Below the pieces are notes generated by a model. It did not search any database. It saw only the letters and a program-made list of their open reading frames with translations, and was not told where the DNA came from. From contig NZ_KQ948017.1 in the NCBI RefSeq assembly GCF_001513965.1, positions 405,639-469,638 of the forward strand: a stretch of 64,000 nucleotides of DNA, read 5' to 3'. This DNA comes from Streptomyces cellostaticus. Lineage in GTDB: Bacteria; Actinomycetota; Actinomycetes; Streptomycetales; Streptomycetaceae. The position numbers and the translations under genes were made by a program. Below, one piece after another: positions 39,583 through 48,951 of this stretch (within the stretch, counting starts at the first letter, position 1; each line of letters begins with the position of its first letter).

Positions 39583-42345
39583 GTGGTCCGTGCCCGGCGC
39601 ATATGGGTCACCGCTGCCGCGCTGCTCGCGGTGGCGGGAGCATCCCCAGGGGCGGCAGTCGCACAGGGTCAACCAACTTCACCAGCAGGGGCGTTGGCGG
39701 CTGCGCCCGACGGGACACTGCCGCCGGGATGGGGGATCACCGGCGGCCGGTCGACGCCGCAGCTGGTGTGGCGGTCGGACCGGCCGGTGCCCATGGGCGA
39801 CGCCCGCGTCGAATTCCACGCCGGGGGAAGGCTGTTGGGGGTTCCGAAGCCGGGCAAGGACGGGCGCACCTTCCGGCTGCCGTTGGACCGGCAGCACTCC
39901 GGCGAGCTGCGCGGGCTGCAAGTCTGGTCCGGCGGACGGCGACTGGACGGCAAGGGCACCGCCTCGACCACGTCGGCGGTTCAGCCGCCGGCCCCGCTGC
40001 CGGCCAATTCCGTGGACCCGGGCAAGCCCGGTCCGTACCGCACCAAGACCGGTGAGTACAGCCTCAAGTCGGTCCGGCTGCCCGGTTTTTCCGCCCCGGT
40101 GGAGATGCGCGCGGTGGTCGTCGCCCCCACCGGCGCCCGCGGCCCGCACCCGCTCGCGCTGTTCCTGCACGGCCGCCACTACACGTGCTACAAGGGGAGC
40201 GACATCACCGGTGACTGGCCCTGCCCGGCCGGGACCAAGCCGGTGCCGAGCCACCGCGGTTACCTGCGCGACCAGAAGCTGCTGGCCTCGCAGGGCTATG
40301 TGACCGTCTCGATCTCCGCGAACGGCATCAACGGCCAGGACGGGGCGGCCGAGGACGGCGGCGCGCAGGCGCGTTCGTCCCTGGTGCGGCTGCATCTCGC
40401 CCAGTGGGCCGACTGGGCCGCGCACCCCGAGACGGCACCGACGGTCGTACGGGACGCACCCCGCGCCGACCTGTCCCGGGTCCTGCTGGTCGGCCACTCA
40501 CGGGGCGGCGAGGGCGTGAACCGGGCCGCGCTGGACAGCCTGTACCCGCCGCCCGCCGGCCGGGACGGCTACCACGGACCGGTGCGCTGGACCATCCGCG
40601 GCCTGGTCCTCATCGGCCCCACCGTCTTCGGCCAGAACCCGGTGCCCGACGTCCCGTCGGCGACGATCCTGCCTGGCTGCGACGGTGACGTCTCCGACCT
40701 CCAGGGCGAGGTCTACGTCGACGGCACGCGCACGGTCAGCCGCGGCAGCGCACTGCACAGTGCCGTGTACGTCATCGGCGCCGACCACAACTTCTTCAAC
40801 TCCGAGTGGACGCCGGGGCAGGCCGCCGCGCCCGCCGAGGACGACTTCTCGGACGACCCTCAGCACCACGACCCGGTGTGCTCCAAGCATGCCGCCACCC
40901 GCCTGACCGCCGACCAGCAGCACCGGGCCGGTTCGACGTACATCGCGGCCGCCGCACGGTTGTTCCTCGCCGGTGACGACAAGGTGCGGCCGCTGCTGGA
41001 CGGCTCCGGCAGGCGGGCGCCGTCGGCGGACCCGGCGCGGGTCCTCACCCACGCGGTGGGTGCGCGCCGCAACGCCGGGTTCCTGCCGGACGGCGGGGTG
41101 TCCGTGACCGGCGGCAAGCTGTGCGCCGCCGTGGATCCCGCCCCGGCCAAGGCCTGCCTGGGCCAGGGCGCCAAGGGCATCTCGCCGCACTTCGCCCAGT
41201 GGGAGACGGACCGTGAGGCCGGCCGGAACGCGGTCGCGCTGCGCTGGACCCGCGCCGGCGCCCCGGCACGGGTGCGCGTCAAGGACGCGGTCTCGCTGTC
41301 CGGCGACAAGGCGCTGGCGCTGCGGCTGTTCGTGCCGTCGAACTCCCGGGGCACGCGCCTGGACGTGTCGGTCACCGATGCCACCGGCCGCAAGGCGGTC
41401 CTCGGCAAGGTCAAGGTCGACGGGCTGCCCGGCAGCGAGCGCACCGCCTCCTACTGGGCGCGTGAGATCCGGGTGCCGCTGACGGCGGCGACCCGTGCCG
41501 GACTCGACCTGCACAAGGTCAAGTCCCTTGAACTGACCCCGCGTTCGCGCTCCGGCAGGGCCTGGCTGATGGACGCATGGGGTTGGCGGCCGGGTCTGCC
41601 GGCGGTGCAGGCGGCCGGTCTGCCGCGCGTGGACGTCGGCCGGACGACCGTCGGCGAGGGCGACTCCGGCACCCGCACCTACCGGGTCCCGGTCGAGGTG
41701 TCGGGGCAGGGCAGCGGACAGGTCCGGGTGTACGTCCTCGACCCGGTCACCGGCCGGGCCGAGGACCGGCTGGTCACCGTGCATCCCGGCGGCCACGACA
41801 TCGACGTGCCGGTCGAGGTGAAGGGCAACACGCGCTACGGCAAGGACGTGTCGTACGACATCCTCGTCAAGGCGGTCCATGGCGCGATCGTCGGCTCGTA
41901 CCGGGGTGGGATCACCGTGCACGACGACGACCCGGCACCCAAGCTGAGCGTCACCCCGGTCGCGGACCGGGTGACCGAGGGACAGGCCCTGAAGTGGCGG
42001 GTGTCGCTGTCGGGGGCCGTCGACGTGGACATGAGCGCGTTCTTCGTCGCCGTGCCGCCCACCGGCCCCGAGCTGTCCACCAAGGACGTGTCCGCGCGCT
42101 GGCTGCGGGACAGGACCGGCGCCTCGCCGGACCCGGAGCGGCCCCTGTCCAAGCTGGACGGCGGTCTCTACCTGGGGGTGGAGATTCCGGCGGGCAAGAC
42201 CAGTGCGGACATCACCGTTCCCACGGTCAAGGACCGGGTGACGGAGTCCGCCGAGTCGGTGCGGTTCCGGCAGATCGACGACCAGACCGGCGAACCTCAG
42301 CCCGGCGGGCTGGAGTTGAACGGCACGGTGCTCGACGCGTCGTAG
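39583..42345 (+). CDS. large secreted alpha/beta-hydrolase with C-terminal beta domains
   Basis: A 920-residue exported protein. A Sec signal (about 1-28, ends AAVAQG) is followed by a beta-rich N-terminal region (about 30-150) and an alpha/beta-hydrolase fold (about 150-480). The nucleophile elbow is VGHSRGGEGVNR (about 305), with ALFLHGRHYTCYK and GADHNFFNSEW supplying the oxyanion region and probable catalytic His. Residues 500-680 are beta-sandwich-like. The C-terminus has two Calx-beta-like repeats (VDVGRTTVGEGDSGTRTYRV; VTPVADRVTEGQALKWRV), which bind calcium in other proteins. An esterase, lipase or peptidase is possible; the substrate is unknown. GTG start with AGGAGG four bases upstream. 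Confidence 0.87.
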   Translation: MVRARRIWVTAAALLAVAGASPGAAVAQGQPTSPAGALAAAPDGTLPPGWGITGGRSTPQLVWRSDRPVPMGDARVEFHAGGRLLGVPKPGKDGRTFRLPLDRQHSGELRGLQVWSGGRRLDGKGTASTTSAVQPPAPLPANSVDPGKPGPYRTKTGEYSLKSVRLPGFSAPVEMRAVVVAPTGARGPHPLALFLHGRHYTCYKGSDITGDWPCPAGTKPVPSHRGYLRDQKLLASQGYVTVSISANGINGQDGAAEDGGAQARSSLVRLHLAQWADWAAHPETAPTVVRDAPRADLSRVLLVGHSRGGEGVNRAALDSLYPPPAGRDGYHGPVRWTIRGLVLIGPTVFGQNPVPDVPSATILPGCDGDVSDLQGEVYVDGTRTVSRGSALHSAVYVIGADHNFFNSEWTPGQAAAPAEDDFSDDPQHHDPVCSKHAATRLTADQQHRAGSTYIAAAARLFLAGDDKVRPLLDGSGRRAPSADPARVLTHAVGARRNAGFLPDGGVSVTGGKLCAAVDPAPAKACLGQGAKGISPHFAQWETDREAGRNAVALRWTRAGAPARVRVKDAVSLSGDKALALRLFVPSNSRGTRLDVSVTDATGRKAVLGKVKVDGLPGSERTASYWAREIRVPLTAATRAGLDLHKVKSLELTPRSRSGRAWLMDAWGWRPGLPAVQAAGLPRVDVGRTTVGEGDSGTRTYRVPVEVSGQGSGQVRVYVLDPVTGRAEDRLVTVHPGGHDIDVPVEVKGNTRYGKDVSYDILVKAVHGAIVGSYRGGITVHDDDPAPKLSVTPVADRVTEGQALKWRVSLSGAVDVDMSAFFVAVPPTGPELSTKDVSARWLRDRTGASPDPERPLSKLDGGLYLGVEIPAGKTSADITVPTVKDRVTESAESVRFRQIDDQTGEPQPGGLELNGTVLDAS

Positions 42346-42377
42346 CCGCCCGGGGCCCTGAGGGGGCGGCGGCCTCC

Positions 42378-42764
42378 TCAGGGCTTCGGGGTCACCCGGA
42401 TGCCGACCGTGCCGTCCAGCCCGCGCCGCAGCCGGCTGCCCAGCAGGGTGAGACGGCCGAGGATGCCGTACTTGCGGGCGATGAGGGCGCGGTAGCGGGC
42501 GGTGGTGGCCGCGTCGGCGATCTCGGCGGTGGCCGGGAGCTGGTCGCCGGTGGGATTGCCGCGCAGGTCGCAGGGGCCGGCGAGGACGTCGGCGCGGCGG
42601 CGGATCCGATTGACCTTCCAGCTGTCGGCGGCCGTCCACACGCCGAGGGTGTCCCCGTCCCGGACCACCCACACCGGGGTGGCGACGGGGGTGCCGTCCT
42701 TGCGGTAGCTGGTGACCAGCAGGTACTTGCCGGAGCCGAGCCGGTCCAGCTGCGTGTCGTCCAT
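42378..42764 (-). CDS. PPOX-class F420-dependent enzyme
   Basis: A 128-residue split-beta-barrel flavin/deazaflavin protein of the pyridoxamine 5'-phosphate oxidase superfamily. The opening KYLLVTSYRKDGTPVATPVWVV is the standard beta-strand pair. TLGVWTAADSWKVNRIRR contributes the phosphate/F420-binding loop with Lys and Arg. F420-dependent members are abundant in actinobacteria and reduce small molecules. Short and complete. It is tail-to-tail with the secreted hydrolase (33 bases apart) and 33 bases downstream of the aminotransferase on the same strand, so it may be cotranscribed with it. Confidence 0.9.
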   Translation of the reverse strand: MDDTQLDRLGSGKYLLVTSYRKDGTPVATPVWVVRDGDTLGVWTAADSWKVNRIRRRADVLAGPCDLRGNPTGDQLPATAEIADAATTARYRALIARKYGILGRLTLLGSRLRRGLDGTVGIRVTPKP

Positions 42765-42796
42765 TCCGGCAGTCTAGGCGGCCGAGTTCCCATGGT

Positions 42797-43975
42797 TCAG
42801 GCCACGGTCGCCGCCATGCGCCGTACCGCCTCGGTGAGGATCTCCGGGGAGGTCGCGAGGTTGAGGCGTACGTGCCCGGCGCCGCCGGTGCCGAAGGGCA
42901 GGCCGGAGCTGAGGGCGACCCGGCCGCGGTCCAGGAACGCCTCGGCGGGGTCGTCGCCGAGGCCGAGGGCGCGGCAGTCGAGCCAGGCCAGGTAGGTGGC
43001 CTCGGCGGGGCAGGGGCGGATCGCGGGCACGTGCTCGGCGAGCAGGGCGGTGAGCAGGCTCCGGCCCGCGTCGAGACTGGCCAGCAAGGCGTCCAGCCAG
43101 CCGGTGCCGTCGTTCAGGGCGGCCGTGTGGGCGATGACGCCGAGGTGGCTGGGGCCATGGCTCACCTCCTCGGGCAGCCGGGCCAGGTCGGCGGCGGCTC
43201 CGGGTCCGGCGAGGGCGAGCGCGGCCTTGAGCCCGGCCAGGTTCCAGCCCTTGGACGCGGACATCAGCGACAGGCCGCGCTCGGCGCCGGGCACGCTCAG
43301 GTACGGCACGAAGGTGACACCGGGGGCGACGAGCGGGGCGTGGATCTCGTCCGCGACGACCCGGACGCCGTACCGTTCGGCGAGGTCCGCGACGGCGGCC
43401 AGTTCGGCGGCGGTGTGCACGGTGCCGGTGGGGTTGTGCGGGCTGCACAGCAGGTAGGCGGCGCGGCCTTGGCCCGCTGTCACGTTCCGGAAGGTGTCCG
43501 CCAGCGGATCGAGGTCGAGGCGCAGGCCGGCGCCCAGCGGGGCCTCCACCACGCGGCGGTCCATGTGGGTGATGAACTGGTAGAACGGCGGGTAGACCGG
43601 CGAGTTGACGATCACCGGATCGCCGGGCCCGGTGACCAGCTTGAGCATTTCGACGACACCGAGCATCACGTCCGGAACGATCGCGGTGCGCTCCACGGCG
43701 ATCCCGTCCCAGTTCCACCGCTTGGCGGCGAAAGCGGCCAGCGCCTCGGCGTAGGCGGTGCCCGCGGGGTAGCCGGTGTCTCCGAGGGCGAGCGCCTCGG
43801 TGACGGCACGGACGACCGGCTCGGCGAGCGGCACGTCCATCTCGGCCACCCACAGCGGCAGCACGTCCTCGGGGTAGGTGCGCCACTTCATGCTCGTACG
43901 ACATCGCAGCCGTTCCAGGCCGAGGGCGCGCAGCGGGTCGGGTTCGCCGGGTGTGTCGTGCGGGATGCTGGTCAT
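42797..43975 (-). CDS. MalY/PatB-type PLP-dependent C-S beta-lyase/aminotransferase
   Basis: A 392-residue fold-type I PLP enzyme. The N-terminal block [24 protein letters not shown] is the signature of the MalY/PatB subgroup. The cofactor region has [11 protein letters not shown] (about 190), [10 protein letters not shown] (about 222) and the Schiff-base lysine in [10 protein letters not shown] (about 257). An Arg near [10 protein letters not shown] binds the substrate carboxylate. Members cleave cystathionine or cysteine conjugates to a thiol, pyruvate and ammonia. ATG start at MTSIPHD. Divergent from a decayed gene. Confidence 0.92.
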   Translation of the reverse strand: MTSIPHDTPGEPDPLRALGLERLRCRTSMKWRTYPEDVLPLWVAEMDVPLAEPVVRAVTEALALGDTGYPAGTAYAEALAAFAAKRWNWDGIAVERTAIVPDVMLGVVEMLKLVTGPGDPVIVNSPVYPPFYQFITHMDRRVVEAPLGAGLRLDLDPLADTFRNVTAGQGRAAYLLCSPHNPTGTVHTAAELAAVADLAERYGVRVVADEIHAPLVAPGVTFVPYLSVPGAERGLSLMSASKGWNLAGLKAALALAGPGAAADLARLPEEVSHGPSHLGVIAHTAALNDGTGWLDALLASLDAGRSLLTALLAEHVPAIRPCPAEATYLAWLDCRALGLGDDPAEAFLDRGRVALSSGLPFGTGGAGHVRLNLATSPEILTEAVRRMAATVA

Positions 43976-44049
43976 GGGGCTCAAGATAGGGCGCTGTGGC
44001 GTGAGCGGAAACGGGGCGAGCCGGACGGGGCGCGGGAGACGGCGGCCGG

Positions 44050-44810
44050 GGGCCGCGTCCTGGAGGTCGCCTGCGACGAGTCGGGCTCGGACGGGGAGAA
44101 CCTCATCCGCGGGGACACGGAGGTGATCGCGCACGCGAGCGCGGCGCTGCCGGTGGACCGGGCCGCGGAGTGCGCACGGGAGATCCGGCACCGGATCCGG
44201 TCGCCCGCGCAGGAGTGCAAGGCCGGCCACCTGCTGCGGGACAGGCACCGGGCGATGCTGGACCGGCTGCTGGACGAGGGCGGTCCGGTGCACGGGCACG
44301 CTCAGGTGCACCTGACGGGGAAGGCGTTCTTCGTGGCGGACCGGATGGTGGACCTGCTGCTCGGCGACACGCCCGTGGCCCACACGCTGTTCGGGCCGGG
44401 GCCGGGCCCCACCTTCGGGGAACGGGCCGGCGGGAGTACCTGGAGGTGTCGAACCAGCTGCTGCGAGTCAGGAGCGCCGGGAAACCGACGGCGGCGTCCT
44501 TCGTGCGGACCGCCGGGCACCGGAGCCGGGCGGGCATGCGCCATGCCTGGTGCACGACCGGCAGAACATGCCGGCCCGGAGCGGATCGCCTGGGTCGAGG
44601 GGCGGGCGGGGCAGGAGGGGAGCGGCCTCGCCGGGGTGCGGCTGGTGCACTCGCGGCTGGACGCCCGGGTGCAGATCGCCGGCTTCCCCGCGGGGATCGC
44701 CCGCAAGATCGCCTCCGGTGAACTGGGCGGGTGCCCGGATGCGGCCCGCACCGCCCGCCTGCGCCCCTGTGCCGGCGCGGAATCGGTGTGGGGTGACGCG
44801 CGCAGCCGGT
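44050..44810 (+). pseudogene. frameshifted remnant of a conserved hypothetical protein
   Basis: Protein-like text runs through three frames. The first is [20 protein letters not shown] to [18 protein letters not shown] (44050-44400). It then shifts to [20 protein letters not shown] (about 44430-44510) and again to RLVHSRLDARVQIAGFPAG and ARKIASGELGGC, ending ESVWGD (about 44600-44805). These blocks in this order resemble a nuclease-like (DUF3800-type DES start) hypothetical protein found in Streptomyces. No start codon with ribosome binding site remains. At least two frameshifts and probably small deletions are needed, so it is non-functional. The family link is from memory. Confidence 0.7.
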
Positions 44811-44924
44811 CGCGGCTCCGTCCGGGCGTGGAAAACCCCCAAGGGGCGGCACAGATCAACTCGGGCGTCTAGATTGCGTCTTGAATGGTGCACCTCTCAT
44901 CAGGCATCCAGGAGCTGAACCCAC

Positions 44925-45755
44925 GTGACCGACAACCCGGCAGCCACCAATGACGTGGCCGTGTCGCTGCGCGCCCGCATCAACACCGGCCAGCCGCACA
45001 CGGCCCGGATCTGGAACTACTGGCTCGGCGGCAAGGACAACTACGAGGTCGACCGCGCGGCCGGCGACCAGATCCGCGCCCTGCACCCGGGTATCGGGGA
45101 GTACGCGCGTGCCGACCGGCTGTTCCTGGGCCGGGCCGTACGCCATCTGGTCGGCGAGGTCGGCATCCGGCAGTTCCTGGACATCGGCACCGGGCTGCCC
45201 ACCGCCGACAACACGCACGAGGTCGCCCAGAGCATCGCTCCGGACGCCCGGATCGTGTACGTCGACAACGACCCGCTCGTCCTCGCGCACGCGCGCGCCC
45301 TGCTCACCAGCACACCCGATGGCCGTACCGACTACCTGGACGAGGACCTGCGCAATGTCGACGCCATCCTCGAACACGCGGCGAAGACACTGGACTTCAG
45401 CGAGCCGGTGGCACTGATGCTGCTCGGCGTGGTCATCTTCATCGGCGACGACGAGGACCCGTACGGCCTGGTACGGCGGTTGACGGACCGGTTGCCGTCC
45501 GGCAGTCACCTGGTGCTGTCGCACACCGTCACCAGCCCGTCGATGCCGGACGTGGACGAGGCGGTCAAGTTCTGGAACGAGCACGGCACTCCGAAGCTGA
45601 CCCAGCGCACGCCCGAGGACGTGGCCCGGTTCTTCGACGGTCTGGAGCTGCTGGAGCCGGGCGTGCTGTCCTGCTCGCGCTGGCGTCCGGAGGACGCCCA
45701 TGGGGCCGAGCCGGAGGAGGTCGCCATGTTCGGCGGGGTGGCGCGCAAGAGCTGA
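44925..45755 (+). CDS. SAM-dependent methyltransferase (DUF574/Methyltransf_19)
   Basis: A 276-residue Rossmann-fold methyltransferase of a family strongly expanded in Streptomyces. The signature opening is ARIWNYWLGGKDNYEVDR (about 26-43). Motif I is FLDIGTGLPTADN (about 87), followed by ARIVYVDNDPLVLAHARALL, where the Asp binds SAM ribose, and motif IV-like VALMLLGVVIF. The product and acceptor of this family are not established. Start GTG with AGGAG ten bases upstream. Stands alone between a decayed gene and a secreted protease. Confidence 0.93.
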   Translation: MTDNPAATNDVAVSLRARINTGQPHTARIWNYWLGGKDNYEVDRAAGDQIRALHPGIGEYARADRLFLGRAVRHLVGEVGIRQFLDIGTGLPTADNTHEVAQSIAPDARIVYVDNDPLVLAHARALLTSTPDGRTDYLDEDLRNVDAILEHAAKTLDFSEPVALMLLGVVIFIGDDEDPYGLVRRLTDRLPSGSHLVLSHTVTSPSMPDVDEAVKFWNEHGTPKLTQRTPEDVARFFDGLELLEPGVLSCSRWRPEDAHGAEPEEVAMFGGVARKS

Positions 45756-45895
45756 CGGCACGCATACGCCGAGAAGATCACCGCCGTCGGTGAACGCGGC
45801 CGGTCCGGGCCACGTACTCACGGGCGGGCGCTCGACGACCGGAGGGCCCCGCGGTGCCGGCGGCGGCATCGTGCGTTCGGGTTCGGGAGCCACGC

Positions 45896-47278
45896 ATGAG
45901 GCACGCACGACGACGCGTCGTGAGGCAAGTGACACGGCTGGCGGCGGTCGGCGGACTCCTTCTGGGAGGTGCGATGGTCGCCCAGGCGGCCATGGCGAGC
46001 GAGCCTCCCGCGGCGTCCGCCAAGCCGCTCAGTACGGCCGGGACGACCGGTGACCCCGGGGCGGCGCTGGTGGCGAAGCTCGGCACGGCACGGACGGCGG
46101 GCAGCTGGATCGGCAGCGACGGACGGCCGGTCGTGGCGGTGACCGACTCCGGGGCGGCCGAGGCCGTGCGGCGGGCGGGGGCCGAGGCGAAGGTCGTGCC
46201 GCACAGCATGAACGAACTCAAGTCGGCCACCACCGCGCTGCGTTCGGCACCCCGCGTGGCGGGCACCGCTTGGGCGGTGGACTACCGGACCAACCAGGTC
46301 GTGGTGCAGGCCGACCCCACGGTGTCGGCCGCCGACTGGTCGCGGATGAGCCAAGTCGCCACGCGGATCGGCGGTTTCGTGCACATGGAACGCACGAAGG
46401 GCACCTTCACCACACGGCTGAACGGGGCGCAGCCGATCCTGTCGACGGGCGGCCGCTGCTCTGCGGGCTACAACGTCACCAACGGGCAGAGCGACTTCAT
46501 CCTCACCGCCGGCCACTGCGGGCCCGCCGGCTCCATCTGGTTCGCCGACAACCAGGGCAACCAGCAGCTGGGCAAGACGGTCAGCAGCACCTTCCCCGGC
46601 AACGACTTCTCGCTCGTCCAGTACAACTCGGGCAAGGCCGGTGACGGTGCCGGCGTGGTCGCGATCGGCGGCGGCAAGGGCGTGCGGATCACCGGGGTGG
46701 CCGATCCGACGGTGGGACAGCGGGTGTTCCGCAGCGGCAGCACCAGCGGACTGCACGACGGCCAGGTCACCGCGCTCAACGCGACCGTGAACTATCCCGA
46801 GGGCACGGTGACCGGACTCGTCCAGACCAACGTGTGCGCCGAACCGGGCGACAGCGGCGGCCCGCTGTTCTCCGAGGGCATCGCGCTGGGCGTCACCTCG
46901 GGCGGCAGCGGCGACTGCACCACGGGCGGGACGACGTTCTTCCAGCCGGTGACCAAGGCGATGGCGGCGCTGAACGTCCGGCTCATCGTGTCGGCGCAGA
47001 ACGCCGGCGGCCAGGGCGCGTCGCCGTCCTCGGCGCCGTCCGTCTCGGCCACGCAGGGCGCCGTCGCGCCGAGCGCGGCCTCGCCCGGCTCTCAGGCGCC
47101 CGTGACGGGCGCCGCACAGGGCCAGACGCTGCTGGCACGGCTGACGGACACCCGGAACATCGGTCCCGGGCTGCTGGTCATCGCGGGCAGTCTGATCGCG
47201 CTCGTCGCGACCCGGTACTTCCGGGCCGAGCAGGACCGCAAGGCGTACCAGCGGTACTACTCGGCAACGTGGGGCTGA
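45896..47278 (+). CDS. membrane-tethered trypsin-like serine protease (streptogrisin type)
   Basis: A 460-residue S1-family protease. A Sec signal (about 8-32) precedes a propeptide (to about 180) that contains AWAVDYRTNQVVVQADPTVS, similar to alpha-lytic/streptogrisin pro-regions. The catalytic domain has His in LTAGHCG (about 205), Asp in GNDFSLVQY (about 240) and Ser in AEPGDSGGPLF (about 322), with Cys pairs around GRCSAGYN/GHCG and NVCAEPG/GDCTTGG. After a Ser/Ala/Pro linker there is one transmembrane helix (GLLVIAGSLIALVATRYF, about 425) and a short basic/aromatic tail. The C-terminal anchor is unusual for the secreted streptogrisins and would hold the enzyme at the cell surface. Strong terminator downstream. 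Confidence 0.92.
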   Translation: MRHARRRVVRQVTRLAAVGGLLLGGAMVAQAAMASEPPAASAKPLSTAGTTGDPGAALVAKLGTARTAGSWIGSDGRPVVAVTDSGAAEAVRRAGAEAKVVPHSMNELKSATTALRSAPRVAGTAWAVDYRTNQVVVQADPTVSAADWSRMSQVATRIGGFVHMERTKGTFTTRLNGAQPILSTGGRCSAGYNVTNGQSDFILTAGHCGPAGSIWFADNQGNQQLGKTVSSTFPGNDFSLVQYNSGKAGDGAGVVAIGGGKGVRITGVADPTVGQRVFRSGSTSGLHDGQVTALNATVNYPEGTVTGLVQTNVCAEPGDSGGPLFSEGIALGVTSGGSGDCTTGGTTFFQPVTKAMAALNVRLIVSAQNAGGQGASPSSAPSVSATQGAVAPSAASPGSQAPVTGAAQGQTLLARLTDTRNIGPGLLVIAGSLIALVATRYFRAEQDRKAYQRYYSATWG

Positions 47279-47332
47279 CGAGACGGCGGCAGGGGGCTTC
47301 GGAGGCCCTCAGGTCTGTGGAGGTGCTGCGAG

Positions 47333-47362
47333 AAGGGCACCCGTGCGCTCACGGGTGCCCTT
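47333..47362. terminator. perfect bidirectional terminator hairpin
   Basis: AAGGGCACCCGTG pairs with CACGGGTGCCCTT over 13 bases around a CGCT loop. It lies between two convergent genes, the protease and the 57-residue protein, and can serve both. The A/T ends of the stem provide short U-tracts in either direction. Confidence 0.92.
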
Positions 47363-47390
47363 GAAGGTACGGCGGGTGCCGCCGGCCGGT

Positions 47391-47564
47391 TCAGGCCGCC
47401 TGGTGCGACTGCGGGGCCGCTGCGGCCCACTCCATCACGAGGCGCTGGTACTGCGCGCGCTGCTCGGTGGTCAGTGTCCCGCCCGACCGGCGCCACAGGG
47501 CCCTGATCTCCTCGTTGACCTCCGCGGCCGATCGCTCGAAGGCGGCTTCAACAGTGGTGGACAT
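47391..47564 (-). CDS. small helical protein of unknown function
   Basis: A 57-residue protein starting MSTTVEAAFERSAAEV. It is predicted to be two amphipathic helices (VNEEIRALWRRS and TEQRAQYQRLVMEWAAAA) and has no signal or membrane segment. Frame, codon use and a shared terminator support a real gene, though the ribosome binding site is weak; an ATG four codons upstream is possible. I do not recognise the family. Confidence 0.65.
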   Translation of the reverse strand: MSTTVEAAFERSAAEVNEEIRALWRRSGGTLTTEQRAQYQRLVMEWAAAAPQSHQAA

Positions 47565-47675
47565 GCTGTGAAGCATATGCCGATCGGCGTGAAGGCGCTG
47601 TGAGTAAGCACACGCGATACGGACATTTCGGACCGTGTTACTCATCACGTCAATGTGTCAAACGGCAGCGGGAGT

Positions 47676-48824
47676 TCACGCCCGCGCCGCGCCCAGCACG
47701 AGGACCTGGATGGCCAACACCGCTGCGCCGCGTGCCCAGTCGTGGAAGTCGGAGACCTTGGTCTCCAGGCTCACGGGCGCGGCCAGCGGGTGCCGCCGGC
47801 CACGGATGGCCTCCCGCACCGTGTCCCCCGCCACATCCATGAGACCGACGCCTTCCCCGGCGAGCAGGATCTTCTGCGGCATCGCGAAGTTGGCGATCTG
47901 CGCGACCAGGGTGCCGAGGGCCCGGGCGGCCTCGTCGATCACCCGGAAGGCCATCGGCTCGCCCGCGGCGGCTCCGGCGAGGATCTCCTCGTAGGTGACG
48001 TCCCGGCCGGTGGCGGCGCGGATCTGGTAGCGGATGCTGGGGATGGTGAGCAGGGACACAGCGCTGCCGCGCTCGCCGTCCGGGGTGAGCGGGCCGTGGG
48101 GGTCGATGATCCAGTGCCCCCCGAAGCCGCGGTTCTCCTCGGCACAGGACACCCGCTTGCCGCCGAGCACCAGCCCGTAACCGATGCCGGCACCGATGGT
48201 CAGGACGACGAAGCGGTCGAGGCCGCGTCCGGCGCCGAACCAGGTCTCCGCCTCGACCAGGGCGGCCACATCGTTCTCCACGACCACCGGAAGCCCGGTG
48301 CGCGCCTGGACCAGCTCGGCGAGCGGAACGTTCCGCCACTGCAGGAAGGGCGACTCGCCGACCACCGCCCGCTCGCGCACCAGTCCGCCCACGCCGATGC
48401 CGATGCCCGCGAGGGCGGGACGGCCTTCTGCCAGTTCGGCGGTCATCTCCGCGAGCAGGTCGGCGACGCGCGCGGGGTCGCGGCCGGGCAGCGGCCGGTC
48501 GAGGCGGGCGACGACGTCGCTGCGCAGGGTAGTGACGACGCCGTACACCGTATCGGCGGTGATCTTGAAGCCGAGGAAGGAGCGGGACTCGGCGACGACG
48601 TCGAGCGGCTGCGAGGGCCGGCCCTGGCGCCCCTCGGCCGGGGCCCCTGCTTCGGCCACCTCCACGAGCAGTCCGGACTCGATCAGCGGCTTGGTCAGCC
48701 GGGTGAGGCTGCCCTGCGAGAGGTCCAGCCGGCGGGCCAGCCCGGTGCGGGACAGCGGGCCGTGCACGAGGACTTCGATCGCCACGGAGCGCTCACCCGG
48801 GCTCAGCGGCAGCCAGCTGCTCAT
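47676..48824 (-). CDS. ROK-family transcriptional repressor
   Basis: A 382-residue ROK protein with an N-terminal winged HTH (about 1-65; RTGLARRLDLSQGSLTRLTKPL) and a C-terminal kinase-like domain. IGIGVGGLVRE (about 145), VVVENDVAALVEAETWFG (about 182) and VVLTIGAGIGYGLVLGG (about 208) mark the sugar-binding fold. The zinc-type Cys cluster common in ROK proteins is not evident. It is divergent from a Gfo/Idh/MocA oxidoreductase with 127 bases between the starts, so it probably represses that gene in response to a sugar or inositol-like ligand. Confidence 0.92.
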   Translation of the reverse strand: MSSWLPLSPGERSVAIEVLVHGPLSRTGLARRLDLSQGSLTRLTKPLIESGLLVEVAEAGAPAEGRQGRPSQPLDVVAESRSFLGFKITADTVYGVVTTLRSDVVARLDRPLPGRDPARVADLLAEMTAELAEGRPALAGIGIGVGGLVRERAVVGESPFLQWRNVPLAELVQARTGLPVVVENDVAALVEAETWFGAGRGLDRFVVLTIGAGIGYGLVLGGKRVSCAEENRGFGGHWIIDPHGPLTPDGERGSAVSLLTIPSIRYQIRAATGRDVTYEEILAGAAAGEPMAFRVIDEAARALGTLVAQIANFAMPQKILLAGEGVGLMDVAGDTVREAIRGRRHPLAAPVSLETKVSDFHDWARGAAVLAIQVLVLGAARA

Positions 48825-48951
48825 GAGAGCCGGCCCTCCGTTTCTTTCGAGAGTGAAGTAACCGGGTCACCTTACCGGGATCGGACCCGGCCCACGGAAA
48901 TACCCGACGCCCTCTTGACGGTCCAATTCTTCTGAAGCAAAAGTAAACCGC

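Noticed and set aside
39221..39611. Two overlapping minus-strand frames of 66 and 86 codons
   Set aside because: No ribosome binding site, mutually overlapping, no recognisable family; treated as intergenic.
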